This document shows positions 38,106-47,196 of a DNA stretch of 64,000 bases, one piece after another. The translations under genes were made by a program, and so were the position numbers. The notes beneath the pieces are model-generated. The model was not told the DNA's origin, did no database searches, and was given only the letters and a program-made list of their open reading frames with translations. The stretch's first letter is position 1; each line of letters begins with the position of its first letter. The stretch lies in assembly GCA_032017425.1 (NCBI GenBank), contig DALZPW010000005.1; one strand, 5' to 3'. The stretch is from Faucicola tetraodonis (GTDB taxonomy: Bacteria; Pseudomonadota; Gammaproteobacteria; Pseudomonadales; Moraxellaceae).

Positions 38106-39032
38106 TTAGCTGCTAGGTTGTATGGCATCATGCATTGTTGCTTGGGTTAACGTAGGGTTACACAAGGCTAAAAACTGATAGCCAAATCCTCGTAAAAAAT
38201 GCCCTTGTCGCACCGCTAGCAAGGTGGTATTTTGATGAAATAACGGCTCGCAATTGAGTAATGTTAACTGGGTGTCTTTATTGGGATTAAACGCCATATC
38301 CGCGATAATACCAATGCCCATTCCAAACTCCACATAAGTTTTTATCACATCAGAATCCAACGCCGTCATCACGATATCAGGCTGTAATTCTGCTTTGGCG
38401 AACGCTTCATCAATCATCGTTCGCCCGGTATGGCCACTAATGTAAGTGATAATCGGATAATGGGCTATGTCGGCAAGCGTTACCTGTTCAAGCTGGGTTA
38501 GCGGATGGTTTGGCGGCACCACAATCGCATGATACCAGTGATAATAAGAAAAAGTCACAAGCTCGCTATAGCTTGACAAGGCTTCGGTGGCAATGCCAAT
38601 ATCCGCTCGTCCATCAAGTAGCATTGCCGCAATTTCTGGCGGTGCGGCTTGTAGCAATCGCAAATGCACCTTAGGAAAAAGCTGTTTAAACGCTTGCACA
38701 ACGGGCGGCAAAATATAACGAGACTGGGTATGGGTGGCTGCGATGGTCAATTCGCCTTTATCTTGGCTGGTATATTGTTCAGCCAAGGTTTTGATATTGT
38801 TGGCATCATGTAGCATCCGCTCTACAATCACCAATAACTCTTTACCCGGTTCGGTCAAACCTAATAGCCGTTTACCCTTACGCACAAACAGCCCGACGCC
38901 AAGCTCATCTTCTAAGTCTTTGATATGTTTGGACACACCCGATTGTGAGGTAAATAATGCATTGCCTACTTCGGTCAAGTTATAGTCACAGCGTACCGTT
39001 TCTCGAATAATACGAAGTTGTTGAAAGTTCAT
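38106..39032 (-). CDS. CysB-like LysR family regulator
   Basis: 308 aa from ATG 39032 (MNFQQLRIIRETV). The helix-turn-helix region LTEVGNALFTSQSGVSKHIKDLEDELGVGLFVRKGKR closely follows the CysB/Cbl pattern, in which the effector domain senses N-acetylserine, sulfate or adenosine phosphosulfate. It therefore most likely switches the surrounding sulfonate genes on under sulfate limitation. Located between ssuD and the FMN reductase gene, same strand. Confidence 0.9.
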   Translation of the reverse strand: MNFQQLRIIRETVRCDYNLTEVGNALFTSQSGVSKHIKDLEDELGVGLFVRKGKRLLGLTEPGKELLVIVERMLHDANNIKTLAEQYTSQDKGELTIAATHTQSRYILPPVVQAFKQLFPKVHLRLLQAAPPEIAAMLLDGRADIGIATEALSSYSELVTFSYYHWYHAIVVPPNHPLTQLEQVTLADIAHYPIITYISGHTGRTMIDEAFAKAELQPDIVMTALDSDVIKTYVEFGMGIGIIADMAFNPNKDTQLTLLNCEPLFHQNTTLLAVRQGHFLRGFGYQFLALCNPTLTQATMHDAIQPSS

Positions 39033-39249
39033 AGTCTGTTGCCCCAAATAATCCGATAATGAATAAAATTAGTGTAAGCCGAGCGGCCTAGGACAACAAA
39101 CGCCTATCAAACAAATTAATATTCCAAAATTACATATATCAATCACACAAAAAACAAAATTTGAATAACCCAAGCAGTTTGTTGCTCGGGTTGTATTTAC
39201 TCATACTGAGCTGGTGATGTCAGCTAATACACACTAAGGCATGCGCTCT

Positions 39250-40020
39250 TTAGGCGACGGATGGATGGTTTTTAGGGGATGATTGAGTAGTTTGCGGGTG
39301 TAGTCTGGCTTCGGCACTCGATAAATCTGGCACTGCCACAGAGGGTAATATTTCGGCTTGTTCGACTTGTTTATTAATGCCTAATTGCTGATTGGCTTGC
39401 GCTGATTTTTCTTTAATGGCTTGGGCGCGTCGGCCTTTGGCGGGTGCCCACTCAAGTATCGGTAACGCGCGCGCCACCGCTAATACGATACGGTCACGCA
39501 ACTGTTGGCTTGAGACGGTGTATTCTGGGGTAAAGTCTTTATCCGTCGCATACACGCCTATTGGCAATGTCTGCGCTTGGAAAAAACTAAACAATGGGCG
39601 CAGTTGGTGCTCTAGTACCAGTGCATGACGCTCGCTACCACCCGACGCTGCCAATAATACCGGCACATCCACAAGCGCGGTTTGCTCCACAAAGTCAAAT
39701 AAGTGTTTAAACAATCCGGTAAAAGACGCGCGATACACTGGCGTTCCTACAATCAAGGCGTCCGCCGCCTCAATCGCTGCCAAGTCGTTTTGCACACGTT
39801 CTGGCAGTTGGTTACGATAAATCGCCCCACTGAGTAAAGGCCCGATTTCACTCAGCTTGATAAAATGCACGTTGATGGGCGTGGCTTGTGCCAACTCATC
39901 TACAATATTTTGCACCAGACTTTCGGTTTTTGATGGTGTGTTGAGCCCACCCGATACCGCAACGATATTGAGTGGCATGGCTGGATTTGGTTGATTTGTG
40001 AAATTTTGAGTGATAGACAT
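39250..40020 (-). CDS. NAD(P)H-dependent FMN reductase (MsuE/SsuE-like)
   Basis: 256-aa flavodoxin-fold reductase. FMN-binding AVSGGLNTPSKTESLVQ is near the N terminus and IVGTPVYRASFTGLFKHLFDFV in the middle, with LAASGGSERHALVLEHQLRPLF typical of the MsuE/SsuE group. It should supply reduced FMN to SsuD and to the other flavin monooxygenases in this region. About 70 residues at the C terminus (after LEWAPAKG) are a polar extension not needed for the fold. A second ATG at residue 15 is possible. Confidence 0.9.
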   Translation of the reverse strand: MSITQNFTNQPNPAMPLNIVAVSGGLNTPSKTESLVQNIVDELAQATPINVHFIKLSEIGPLLSGAIYRNQLPERVQNDLAAIEAADALIVGTPVYRASFTGLFKHLFDFVEQTALVDVPVLLAASGGSERHALVLEHQLRPLFSFFQAQTLPIGVYATDKDFTPEYTVSSQQLRDRIVLAVARALPILEWAPAKGRRAQAIKEKSAQANQQLGINKQVEQAEILPSVAVPDLSSAEARLHPQTTQSSPKNHPSVA

Positions 40021-40178
40021 CTTTGTTCCTTAATTTAATGTAATCAGATGAATCGATGACATGTCGATAACCTCATTAAACAAAAAATTAAGCCGCTTGT
40101 GAAACAACAATATCTGCATTATTTAGCTGATTTTTTGCTATATCAAATTTGCCATATCAAAGTGGTAAATCTGCAGAG

Positions 40179-40826
40179 CTACAATTGGCGTTTATCGACC
40201 CATTGAGCCAAACTATCGCCTGTGGCTTGCACCAACATCACCAATGTCACCAAAACCACAATGACTGATACCATCATTTGCACATCAAAGCGCTGATAGC
40301 CATAACGATAGGCAATATCGCCCAAGCCCCCCGCCCCAATCGCGCCAGCAATGGCAGACGAATTAATCATGGTGACAATCGTCACGGTAAACCCGGCAAT
40401 AATGCCAGGCAATGCTTCGGGCAATAAGACATACCGAATAATCTGTGTACGGTTGCAGCCAATCGCTTGTGCCGCTTCTATGAGCCCTGGGTCAACTTCA
40501 CGCAGACTCACTTCGGCAATTCGAGCAAAAAAAGGGGTCGCTGCTAAGGTTAACGGCACCACGGCTGCCCACACACCATAGCTTGTACCGACAATCATTC
40601 GAGTGGCTGGAATAATAGCCACCATCAATATCAAAAAGGGAATAGCACGCACGATGTTCACCGACCAACCCAAACTTAGATTGGTCAAAAATGACGGGGC
40701 AATACCTTGCTCGCTTGAATTGACCAATACCAATGCGATCGGTAACCCCAATAAAAACGCTAAAATCGCTGATACGCCAACCATAATCAGCGTATCAATC
40801 AACCCCGTCAGTAACAATTCAAGCAT
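40179..40826 (-). CDS. metI: methionine-type ABC transporter permease
   Basis: 215-aa MetI permease with five hydrophobic segments. The EAA loop is EAAQAIGCNRTQIIRYVLLPEALPGIIAGF, and GAIGAGGLGDIAYRYGYQRF is a hallmark of the family. Its start overlaps the metN stop by eight bases, so the two are translationally coupled. In this context the system may import methionine or another organosulfur nutrient. Confidence 0.94.
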   Translation of the reverse strand: MLELLLTGLIDTLIMVGVSAILAFLLGLPIALVLVNSSEQGIAPSFLTNLSLGWSVNIVRAIPFLILMVAIIPATRMIVGTSYGVWAAVVPLTLAATPFFARIAEVSLREVDPGLIEAAQAIGCNRTQIIRYVLLPEALPGIIAGFTVTIVTMINSSAIAGAIGAGGLGDIAYRYGYQRFDVQMMVSVIVVLVTLVMLVQATGDSLAQWVDKRQL

Positions 40827-41892
40827 AACCGATTAACTCCACATGCAAAATTTGATTTCCCAAGCGATGCGCCAACTGGGCGACATCTAAACCCGTGGTT
40901 GCGACGCCAACGACGATATTGCCTACCAAGTAGCCTTGAATGGTATCCACTTGACTTTGATACAAAGAGACGGGCGCTTCAAATTGCGCAAAAATTGCTT
41001 TTAAATCAGGCGCAGATTTTACTGGGGCAACGTATCTTAGGTTGAGCAAGGTATGAGTGGCATTGTGCTTGTCGGTGAGTTTATCCTCACCCAAATCAAT
41101 GGATGACTGATTATAGCCTAGTAATTCTTGGGTCATGGTGTGCATGGGTGAGGCAAATACTTTCCACACCGGTCCTGTTTCAACGATTTGCCCTTGGTTA
41201 ATGACAATCACTTGGTCGCAAATATCTCGAATGACTTGCATTTCATGGGTAATGAGCACAATGGTAATGCCAAGTTTTTTATTAATTTGCTTGAGTAACT
41301 GCAAAATTAACTGGGTACTTTCTGGGTCTAGTGCTGATGTGGCTTCATCACACAATAAAATTTTGGGTTCATTCACGAGCGCCCGCGCAATGCCTACCCG
41401 CTGTTTTTGACCGCCTGATAGCTGGGAAGGATACATCAATGCTTTATCACTGAGACCCACCATCTCTAGCACTTGCGCCACACGTTTATTGATATCAGCC
41501 TGACTTACTTTGGCGACTTTTAGGGGCAAGGCGACGTTGTCTTGTACCGTTTTACTCGACAGCAGATTAAAATGCTGAAAAATCATACCAATGCCTTGTC
41601 GCAGCTGTCGCAGCTGTGTTTGGTTCAGCGCTGCCACATTGTTATCATCGATATAAACATGACCATCACTAATCGACTCCAAGCCGTTGATAATGCGTAA
41701 CAACGATGATTTGCCCGCCCCGCTTTTACCGATAATACCCAGAATTTTGCCTGTTGGCACCTCAAGTGAGATATCTTTTAGTGCATGAATCGCTTGCGCT
41801 TGTCCTTGATAAAACTTATTGACCTTATCGATTCGGATATAGGGAGGTGATGAATGACTGTCATCTTGGGTAATATGAGTAAACGACTGCAT
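40819..41892 (-). CDS. metN: methionine-type ABC transporter ATP-binding protein
   Basis: 357-aa ATPase with Walker A GKSGAGKSS, signature [15 protein letters not shown], Walker B ILLCDEATSALDP, and a C-terminal NIL/ACT-like regulatory domain (about 275-355) that in E. coli MetN binds methionine for transinhibition. Middle gene of metQ-metN-metI. Confidence 0.95.
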   Translation of the reverse strand: MQSFTHITQDDSHSSPPYIRIDKVNKFYQGQAQAIHALKDISLEVPTGKILGIIGKSGAGKSSLLRIINGLESISDGHVYIDDNNVAALNQTQLRQLRQGIGMIFQHFNLLSSKTVQDNVALPLKVAKVSQADINKRVAQVLEMVGLSDKALMYPSQLSGGQKQRVGIARALVNEPKILLCDEATSALDPESTQLILQLLKQINKKLGITIVLITHEMQVIRDICDQVIVINQGQIVETGPVWKVFASPMHTMTQELLGYNQSSIDLGEDKLTDKHNATHTLLNLRYVAPVKSAPDLKAIFAQFEAPVSLYQSQVDTIQGYLVGNIVVGVATTGLDVAQLAHRLGNQILHVELIGYA

Positions 41893-41936
41893 AGCATGAT
41901 CCTTTGTAATTGTTATGGCTAAAACTTGTTAACGCA

Positions 41937-42803
41937 TTACGAGGTCCAACCTGGAAACCAAAGTTTCCCCCCGATTTCTTTGTCAAGCACTTGTTTTACG
42001 TTAGGGGAAGTTTGATAAATGTGAATAAATTTTTTCAGCTGTTCGGCTCGTTCAGGATTTTTTTGGGCAAAATCATCCCGGGTGACAAATAAAATCGCAT
42101 AGCGGTTGTTGGTGGTATCATCAAGGATTAAGGCTTGATTGGGGTCAATGGTTTTGGCTAAGCGCAAATAATGCGGGTAGCTAAACACCAAATCAGCATC
42201 ATCAACCGCTCTTGCGGTCTGCGGGCCTTCGACTTCAACAAATTGCAATTGTTTTGGATTGCTGCTGATATCGCTTAAGTTAGACAGAAAATTATTTGGG
42301 TCTTTTAGCCCAATTAATTTTGCCTGTTGCAGCAGTAGTAGCGCTCGCCCTTGATTAACAGGGTCATTTGGCACCACCACACGGGCACGCGTTGGCAGTG
42401 CCGCTAGGCTTTGGTATTTTTTAGAATACAAACCGACATGGGTGGCAACCCCTTTCCCCAAAGCCGATAGCTTATACTCTGGATGCTGTTTGAGTGCATT
42501 GGTTAAAAACGGCTGATGTTGAAAATAATTGGCATCGATGTCGCCACTGTTAAGTGTTACATTTGGGGTATTCCAATCCGTAAACTCGACCAATTTGACG
42601 TTGATACCTTGCTGTTTTGCCGCCGCGACTGCTTCTTTAAGTGGATTGGCAAAAGGCGGGCTAATACCGATGGTTAACGGATTGTCTTTGGTGACGTTTG
42701 ATGCTTGGCTTTTATTGTAAAATGCCCAGCCGCTCAGTAACACCAAGACAGCAATGATAGTTACCCCTAAAACAGTAGCACGATGTTTTGCTGCGATTGC
42801 CAT
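41937..42803 (-). CDS. metQ: MetQ/NlpA-family substrate-binding protein
   Basis: 288-aa binding protein. Family signs: TIGISPPFANPLKEAV, DIDANYFQHQPFL, VPNDPVNQGRALLLLQ and the terminal GGKLWFPGWTS. The N terminus has a hydrophobic segment (VLGVTIIAVLVLLSGWAFY) but no lipobox Cys, unlike most MetQ, so it is either a membrane-anchored or cleaved periplasmic form. Located directly before metN. Ligand could be methionine or a related sulfur compound. Confidence 0.92.
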   Translation of the reverse strand: MAIAAKHRATVLGVTIIAVLVLLSGWAFYNKSQASNVTKDNPLTIGISPPFANPLKEAVAAAKQQGINVKLVEFTDWNTPNVTLNSGDIDANYFQHQPFLTNALKQHPEYKLSALGKGVATHVGLYSKKYQSLAALPTRARVVVPNDPVNQGRALLLLQQAKLIGLKDPNNFLSNLSDISSNPKQLQFVEVEGPQTARAVDDADLVFSYPHYLRLAKTIDPNQALILDDTTNNRYAILFVTRDDFAQKNPERAEQLKKFIHIYQTSPNVKQVLDKEIGGKLWFPGWTS

Positions 42804-42830
42804 AATAGCTCCTTAAAAATGATGGTTTAA

Positions 42831-42858
42831 AAATAGCTGCTTAGAAATAGCTGCTTAA
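42831..42858. repeat. 14-bp tandem duplication
   Basis: AAATAGCTGCTTAG (42831-42844) and AAATAGCTGCTTAA (42845-42858), adjacent, in the 101-base spacer between the NtaA-type monooxygenase gene and metQ. Confidence 0.8.
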
Positions 42859-42904
42859 AACATAAAAAACTGATAACGCTGAAAAAAGTCCTCTAAACAA
42901 GCCC

Positions 42905-44281
42905 TTAACATCGAAAGCTTTGCACTGGGTGTGAGCTGGGTAATCGCTCACCTTTGCCAATGAGCTTGTGGCGTAGACTGCCTTGTTTGTATTCGGTTTT
43001 GAAGCGTCCACGACGTTGTAGCTCAGGAATGACATACTGGATAAAGTCCTCGTAAGACTCAGGCGTGACCGTGCGAGTGACGTTAAAACCATCAATTCCT
43101 GTCTCGTCCACCCAGGTCAACAACGCCTCAGCCACTTCGCGCCCATCACCCACGATTAGCGGATAGCGTCCCCCTAACCGATGCTCGGCTATCAGCTGCG
43201 CTTTGGTAACCTGCTGCCGAAAGCGCTGGTTCACCGACGCAATGCTATTGGTTTGTTGGTAGGCAATCACCTCATCATCGGCATACTGTGATAAATCAAT
43301 CCCCACCGAACTTGAGTAATGTGCCAATCCTGCCTCGCTACTTGCATAGCCTTCATACTCTGCCAGTTTTGCTTGGGCAAGGTCGTGACGCTCGTCAGTC
43401 ACTACCGTTATCCCCATCAGCACTTTGATGTCATTGGGATTGCGACCTTGTGCTTTTGCCAACTGGCGAATCGTCTCCACCTGCCGTTTAATCGCTGATT
43501 TTTCGCCACCCCCAATAAAAATCGCCTCCGCGTGCTGGGTAGCAAATGCCAAACCTTTGGCTGATGCCCCTGCTTGAAATAACACCGGCGTGCGCTGAAT
43601 AGACGGCATCACTTGAAAAACGCCGTCACTTTGGTAAAAACGTCCTTGATGGTGAATCGCTTTTACCTTGGCAGGGTCAGTAAAAATTCGCGCCTGTTTG
43701 TCTATTTTGACTGCATCGTTTTGCCATGAGCCTTCCCAAAACTGGTAGCACAACTGCAAAAACTCGTCCGCTTGCTCATAACGTAAATCATGCGCCTTTA
43801 GCCCTTGATTACCAATCAATCGCTCAGCGCTGTCCAAATACCCTGTCACGATATTCCATCCCAAACGACCTTGGGTTAAGTGATCTAGACTCGCCATACG
43901 TCTAGCAAATTGATAAGGCGTCTCATAACTTAAATTTACAGTGATACCAAAGCCCAAATGCTCGGTCACCGACGCCATGGCAGACACCAAGGTGGTCGGG
44001 TCATGGCTTGGCAATTGCACCGACTCTTTAAGCGTCACATCAATGTTATGTTGATAAACGTCATAACAGCCTGTGATATCCGCCAAAAACAACCCATCAA
44101 ATAACCCTTGCTCCAAGGTTTTTGCCAAGCCTGTCCAATAGCTAAGTTCGTTGAATCGATAAGATTCATCCCTTGGGTGCGTCCACAAACCATGATTGAT
44201 ATGCCCAGCGCAATTCATATCAAAGGCGTTTAGAATAATCGGCTTTGGCGGGTTATTTTCTTTTTTTACCGTCTCACCCAT
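42905..44281 (-). CDS. NtaA/SnaA/DszA-family flavin-dependent monooxygenase
   Basis: 458 aa from ATG 44281, whose A is also the last base of the upstream TGA (TGATG), a coupled junction. A longer frame adding 37 residues is an artefact of overlap. LLM-class enzyme using FMNH2 from a separate reductase. Motifs: ILNAFDMNCAGHINHGLWTHP, LADITGCYDVY, RRMASLDHLTQGRLGWNIVTGYLDSAERL and PVLFQAGASAKGLAFA. Relatives oxidise dimethyl sulfide (DmoA), dibenzothiophene sulfone (DszA), or nitrilotriacetate. The setting argues for an organosulfur substrate, which is an inference. Confidence 0.92.
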   Translation of the reverse strand: MGETVKKENNPPKPIILNAFDMNCAGHINHGLWTHPRDESYRFNELSYWTGLAKTLEQGLFDGLFLADITGCYDVYQHNIDVTLKESVQLPSHDPTTLVSAMASVTEHLGFGITVNLSYETPYQFARRMASLDHLTQGRLGWNIVTGYLDSAERLIGNQGLKAHDLRYEQADEFLQLCYQFWEGSWQNDAVKIDKQARIFTDPAKVKAIHHQGRFYQSDGVFQVMPSIQRTPVLFQAGASAKGLAFATQHAEAIFIGGGEKSAIKRQVETIRQLAKAQGRNPNDIKVLMGITVVTDERHDLAQAKLAEYEGYASSEAGLAHYSSSVGIDLSQYADDEVIAYQQTNSIASVNQRFRQQVTKAQLIAEHRLGGRYPLIVGDGREVAEALLTWVDETGIDGFNVTRTVTPESYEDFIQYVIPELQRRGRFKTEYKQGSLRHKLIGKGERLPSSHPVQSFRC

Positions 44282-45519
44282 CACAACGTCCCTCGCCGTG
44301 GCGGTAATACCCCATTGAGTGCATAATTGGCAATAAAGTAGTATTTCCACCGTGCCGCATCGTGCAAGGTATGCACCCGTGCGTTTCGCCAATACAGGTC
44401 TAGCCCTTTGTCACGTTGGCTACCGCGACTGCCTGCCAGCTCAATGAGTTGTGAGGAGGTTTTTAATGCCACTTCAGTGCTTAACGCACGCACTGCCGCG
44501 ACCGCCAATGACGCTTGGGCAATATTTTGCTCATTGGGGGTTGGACGAGCGGCATCGATGGTTTGGGCAGCGTGTTTGAGCAACACCTCCACCGCTCGCA
44601 CATCTGCCGCACTGCGCCCAATTTGCAATAGCGTGAGTGGGTCATCGGTGGCTTTATCCACGCCCGAATCAATCCAAGGACGAGCTTGCCGCACTTGTAC
44701 CAAGGTTTCATCAAACGCCCCACGTGCAATACCCGTCTCAATGGCGGCGTGCAACAGCTGGGCAAACGGCCCGCAAACCGTTGGATTTTGATAGGCTGTA
44801 TCCAAAGCAATGACATCGTCTTTATCCACAAAAACTTGGTCAAATAATACCGTGCCTGAGCCTGTGGTACGTTGACCAAAACTTTGCCAATCATCAATCA
44901 GCGTGAGACCTTTGGCGTCTCGCTGCACAAATGCCAAAAATTCGCGTTCGTTGTCATCTTTTACCAAAGTCGGAATACGGTGTGCAAACAGACTGCCTGT
45001 GCAGTAGAATTTTTCGCCATTGATTAGATAACCGCCTGGCGTTGAGGTGAATTTGGTGGTTTTATCAACGGCATTTTTGGGCTTAAACTCAGCCAACGCA
45101 TTGCCTAGCCTCGCCCCTTGTAATACCTCAGCAAAAATGCGTTGCTGCTGGGCTTCTGTCCCCGTGTTTTTTAATACTTCTAACGCATAGTAATGATTTT
45201 GCGGAATTTGCCCAATCGCCCCATCTGCACCACTCAACAGCGCAATGATTTGAGCGACTGTCCAACTTGATACATCAGCGCCGCCAAAGCGTTTTGGCAC
45301 GGTGATTGCCCATAACCCTGATTGGCTCAAGCTTTCAATTTCTGCAAAGGGTAATAGCCGCTCTCGGTCTCGTTTTATACGCGCTTGTTTAAACGATTGG
45401 GCAAGCTGATAGGCGATTTCTAATGCTTCGTTGTCCGACTTGATGATATGGGCGACGGGCGTAGGTTTGACTAGCGAAGCTTGAGCGTCCGTTACTGGAC
45501 GGGTGATGGTATCTGACAT
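44281..45519 (-). CDS. SfnB/DszC-like acyl-CoA dehydrogenase-fold flavoenzyme, copy 1
   Basis: 412 aa from ATG 45519 with AAGGAAA upstream. Acyl-CoA dehydrogenase fold: SGLWAITVPKRFGGADVS, FYCTGSLFAHRIPTL, the flavin/substrate loop GQRTTGSGTVLFDQVFV, and the C-terminal ELAGSRGSQRDKGLDLYWRNARVHTLHDAARW. This end sequence is the mark of the SfnB (dimethylsulfone/sulfur acquisition) and DszC monooxygenase branch, not of fatty-acid oxidation. Paralogue of the gene just upstream; stop overlaps the start of the monooxygenase gene. Confidence 0.9.
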   Translation of the reverse strand: MSDTITRPVTDAQASLVKPTPVAHIIKSDNEALEIAYQLAQSFKQARIKRDRERLLPFAEIESLSQSGLWAITVPKRFGGADVSSWTVAQIIALLSGADGAIGQIPQNHYYALEVLKNTGTEAQQQRIFAEVLQGARLGNALAEFKPKNAVDKTTKFTSTPGGYLINGEKFYCTGSLFAHRIPTLVKDDNEREFLAFVQRDAKGLTLIDDWQSFGQRTTGSGTVLFDQVFVDKDDVIALDTAYQNPTVCGPFAQLLHAAIETGIARGAFDETLVQVRQARPWIDSGVDKATDDPLTLLQIGRSAADVRAVEVLLKHAAQTIDAARPTPNEQNIAQASLAVAAVRALSTEVALKTSSQLIELAGSRGSQRDKGLDLYWRNARVHTLHDAARWKYYFIANYALNGVLPPRRGTL

Positions 45520-45536
45520 GGTGTTTTCCTTACTTT

Positions 45537-46754
45537 CTAAATCCAAGCATGACGGTTGGGCAATTTGTGATTTAAGTAATAATCGCCCAATGCGTGTAAC
45601 TTCCAGCGCACTGGGTCATGCAAAGTATGCACGCGGGCATTTCGCCAATGCTGATCCAAGCCATGCTCGCTAAGTGATGAACGACTACCGCCAATTTCAA
45701 ACAGTTTTTCAGAAATCGTGAGAGCGGCGTCATTGGCATATACTTTGGCTTCTGCTACTTTGATAGACGCGAGTGCTGCCTCTTCTGCGGTGACAAAATC
45801 CAATCTATCCAGCGCATCCAAATAATCAGCCGCTTCTTGCAGTAATAGGATAGCCGCATCCAAGCGTACTTTTAACTTTCCCACTACTTGTAGCAAATAC
45901 GGCTCAAAGCGCGCAGCTTCGACTTTGGCATCGACAATGGGACGGGCTTTTTTTGCCACGGCTAAGGTGTCTTCAAACGCCCCTTCTGCAATCCCGACAT
46001 CAATCGCCGCTTGTATCAGCTGAGAATAAGCCCCTCGATAGGTCGGTGCATCGCTAAGCAAGCGCTCATCAAAAATTAGCTCAGGTAGGACTTTGACTTG
46101 GTTAAGTTTGACCGTGCCGCTTGAGGTGGTACGCAGGCCAAAACCATCCCAATCATCTACTACCTCAACGCCCGTTGCGGTTTTATCAATAATGGTAAGT
46201 ACCACATGACCTTCAGGGTGTAAGGCTTTAATCGCCAAGTAATCGGCAAAACTGCTGCCTGTTGAATAGAATTTTTCCCCGTTAAGATAGTAACCACTTT
46301 TAGCAATGGTCAATGTCGTCGCCAAGGTTTTGCTGTCTTTGGTGTCACGTTCTGGCCCGCCATTGGCTAAGCGACTGCCTGACAAAATCTCGCCAAAAAT
46401 AAAACGTTTTTGACTGTCATTGCCGATGATGTTGATGATATTGAGTAGGCTGATTTGATTTTGTGGAATCAATCCAATATTGGCATCGGCTTTGCTCAAA
46501 ATGCGAAAGACGTCTGCCAAGGTGCGATTTGACACTTCGGCGCCGCCATATTGTTTGGGAATACGTATGCCGCCAAGCCCGGTTTGGCTAAATAAGTCCA
46601 TCACTGCAAAAGGCAATTGTCGCTGTTGGTCGCGCTCGTCACGCTTGATGAGGGCAAAATCCGCCACTTGCTTGGCAGCTTGAATGGCTTGCTCATCAGT
46701 GACAATGCGTTGCGCTTTGGCATATTTATCAAGTGGCTGATTAAAATCCGTCAT
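45537..46754 (-). CDS. SfnB/DszC-like acyl-CoA dehydrogenase-fold flavoenzyme, copy 2
   Basis: 405 aa from ATG 46754 with AAGGAATTAG upstream. Same family as the following gene: GLGGIRIPKQYGGAEVSNRT, FYSTGSSFADYLAI, GLRTTSSGTVKLNQVKV, FEIGGSRSSLSEHGLDQHWRNARVHTLHDPVRW. The two copies are clearly homologous along their length but well diverged, so they probably act on different compounds. First gene of the probable operon SfnB2-SfnB1-NtaA-metQNI. Confidence 0.9.
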   Translation of the reverse strand: MTDFNQPLDKYAKAQRIVTDEQAIQAAKQVADFALIKRDERDQQRQLPFAVMDLFSQTGLGGIRIPKQYGGAEVSNRTLADVFRILSKADANIGLIPQNQISLLNIINIIGNDSQKRFIFGEILSGSRLANGGPERDTKDSKTLATTLTIAKSGYYLNGEKFYSTGSSFADYLAIKALHPEGHVVLTIIDKTATGVEVVDDWDGFGLRTTSSGTVKLNQVKVLPELIFDERLLSDAPTYRGAYSQLIQAAIDVGIAEGAFEDTLAVAKKARPIVDAKVEAARFEPYLLQVVGKLKVRLDAAILLLQEAADYLDALDRLDFVTAEEAALASIKVAEAKVYANDAALTISEKLFEIGGSRSSLSEHGLDQHWRNARVHTLHDPVRWKLHALGDYYLNHKLPNRHAWI

Positions 46755-46891
46755 GCTAATTCCTTACCGCTAAATGCTTGAATAAGGCATCATGGTAAAG
46801 ATTTTTTTTCGCAAAGATAACCAAGATATTTTGCTATCTATAGCAAGAAATATGATGAACAACATGTCATTTAATTGATTGGGTAAACATA

Positions 46892-46922
46892 AAAAAAGCC
46901 CATTAATTTTTTAATGGGCTTA
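46892..46922 (-). terminator. terminator of the YeiH operon (copy A of a duplicated hairpin)
   Basis: AAGCCCATTAA / TTAATGGGCTT with a TTTT loop and T run on the minus strand. About 30 bases are identical to the hairpin at 48741-48772. It closes the YeiH/65-aa ORF transcript before the SfnB promoter. Confidence 0.85.
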
Positions 46923-46998
46923 GACCAACAGGTAAATTGTTGGATAAATTTCAAATTAATAACAAAGCTAATTTATCGCCATAGGTTTTTTCAAACCA

Positions 46999-47196
46999 TC
47001 AAAAATATCCCCACTGTCGGTGATAATTTACTGTCAGCTGATATTGATTTTCATCAATACCCGCTGCTTTGAGGGCTTTTTTTAACTCCCACGTATCAAA
47101 GACGGCTTGGGAGCAATGATTGCTAAAGCCAAATTGCGCTAACACTGTCTTTGGTAATGGGATTTGACTTTTGATAGTGGTTGATTGGGTGATCAT
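46999..47196 (-). CDS. 65-aa ORF translationally coupled to YeiH
   Basis: 65 aa from ATG 47196, which overlaps the YeiH stop in an ATGA junction. A four-residue longer frame is less likely. I do not recognise it. It has no signal or membrane segment. It contains TVLAQFGFSNHCSQAVFDTWELKKALKAAGIDENQYQLTV and ends QWGYF; the pattern is of a small helical domain. The tight coupling suggests a real gene linked to the exporter. Confidence 0.65.
   Translation of the reverse strand: MITQSTTIKSQIPLPKTVLAQFGFSNHCSQAVFDTWELKKALKAAGIDENQYQLTVNYHRQWGYF

Noticed and set aside
44282..44392. 37-residue N-terminal extension of the NtaA-type monooxygenase
   Set aside because: It overlaps the end of the upstream SfnB-like gene in another frame, lacks a ribosome site, and the family N terminus starts shortly after the ATG at 44281.
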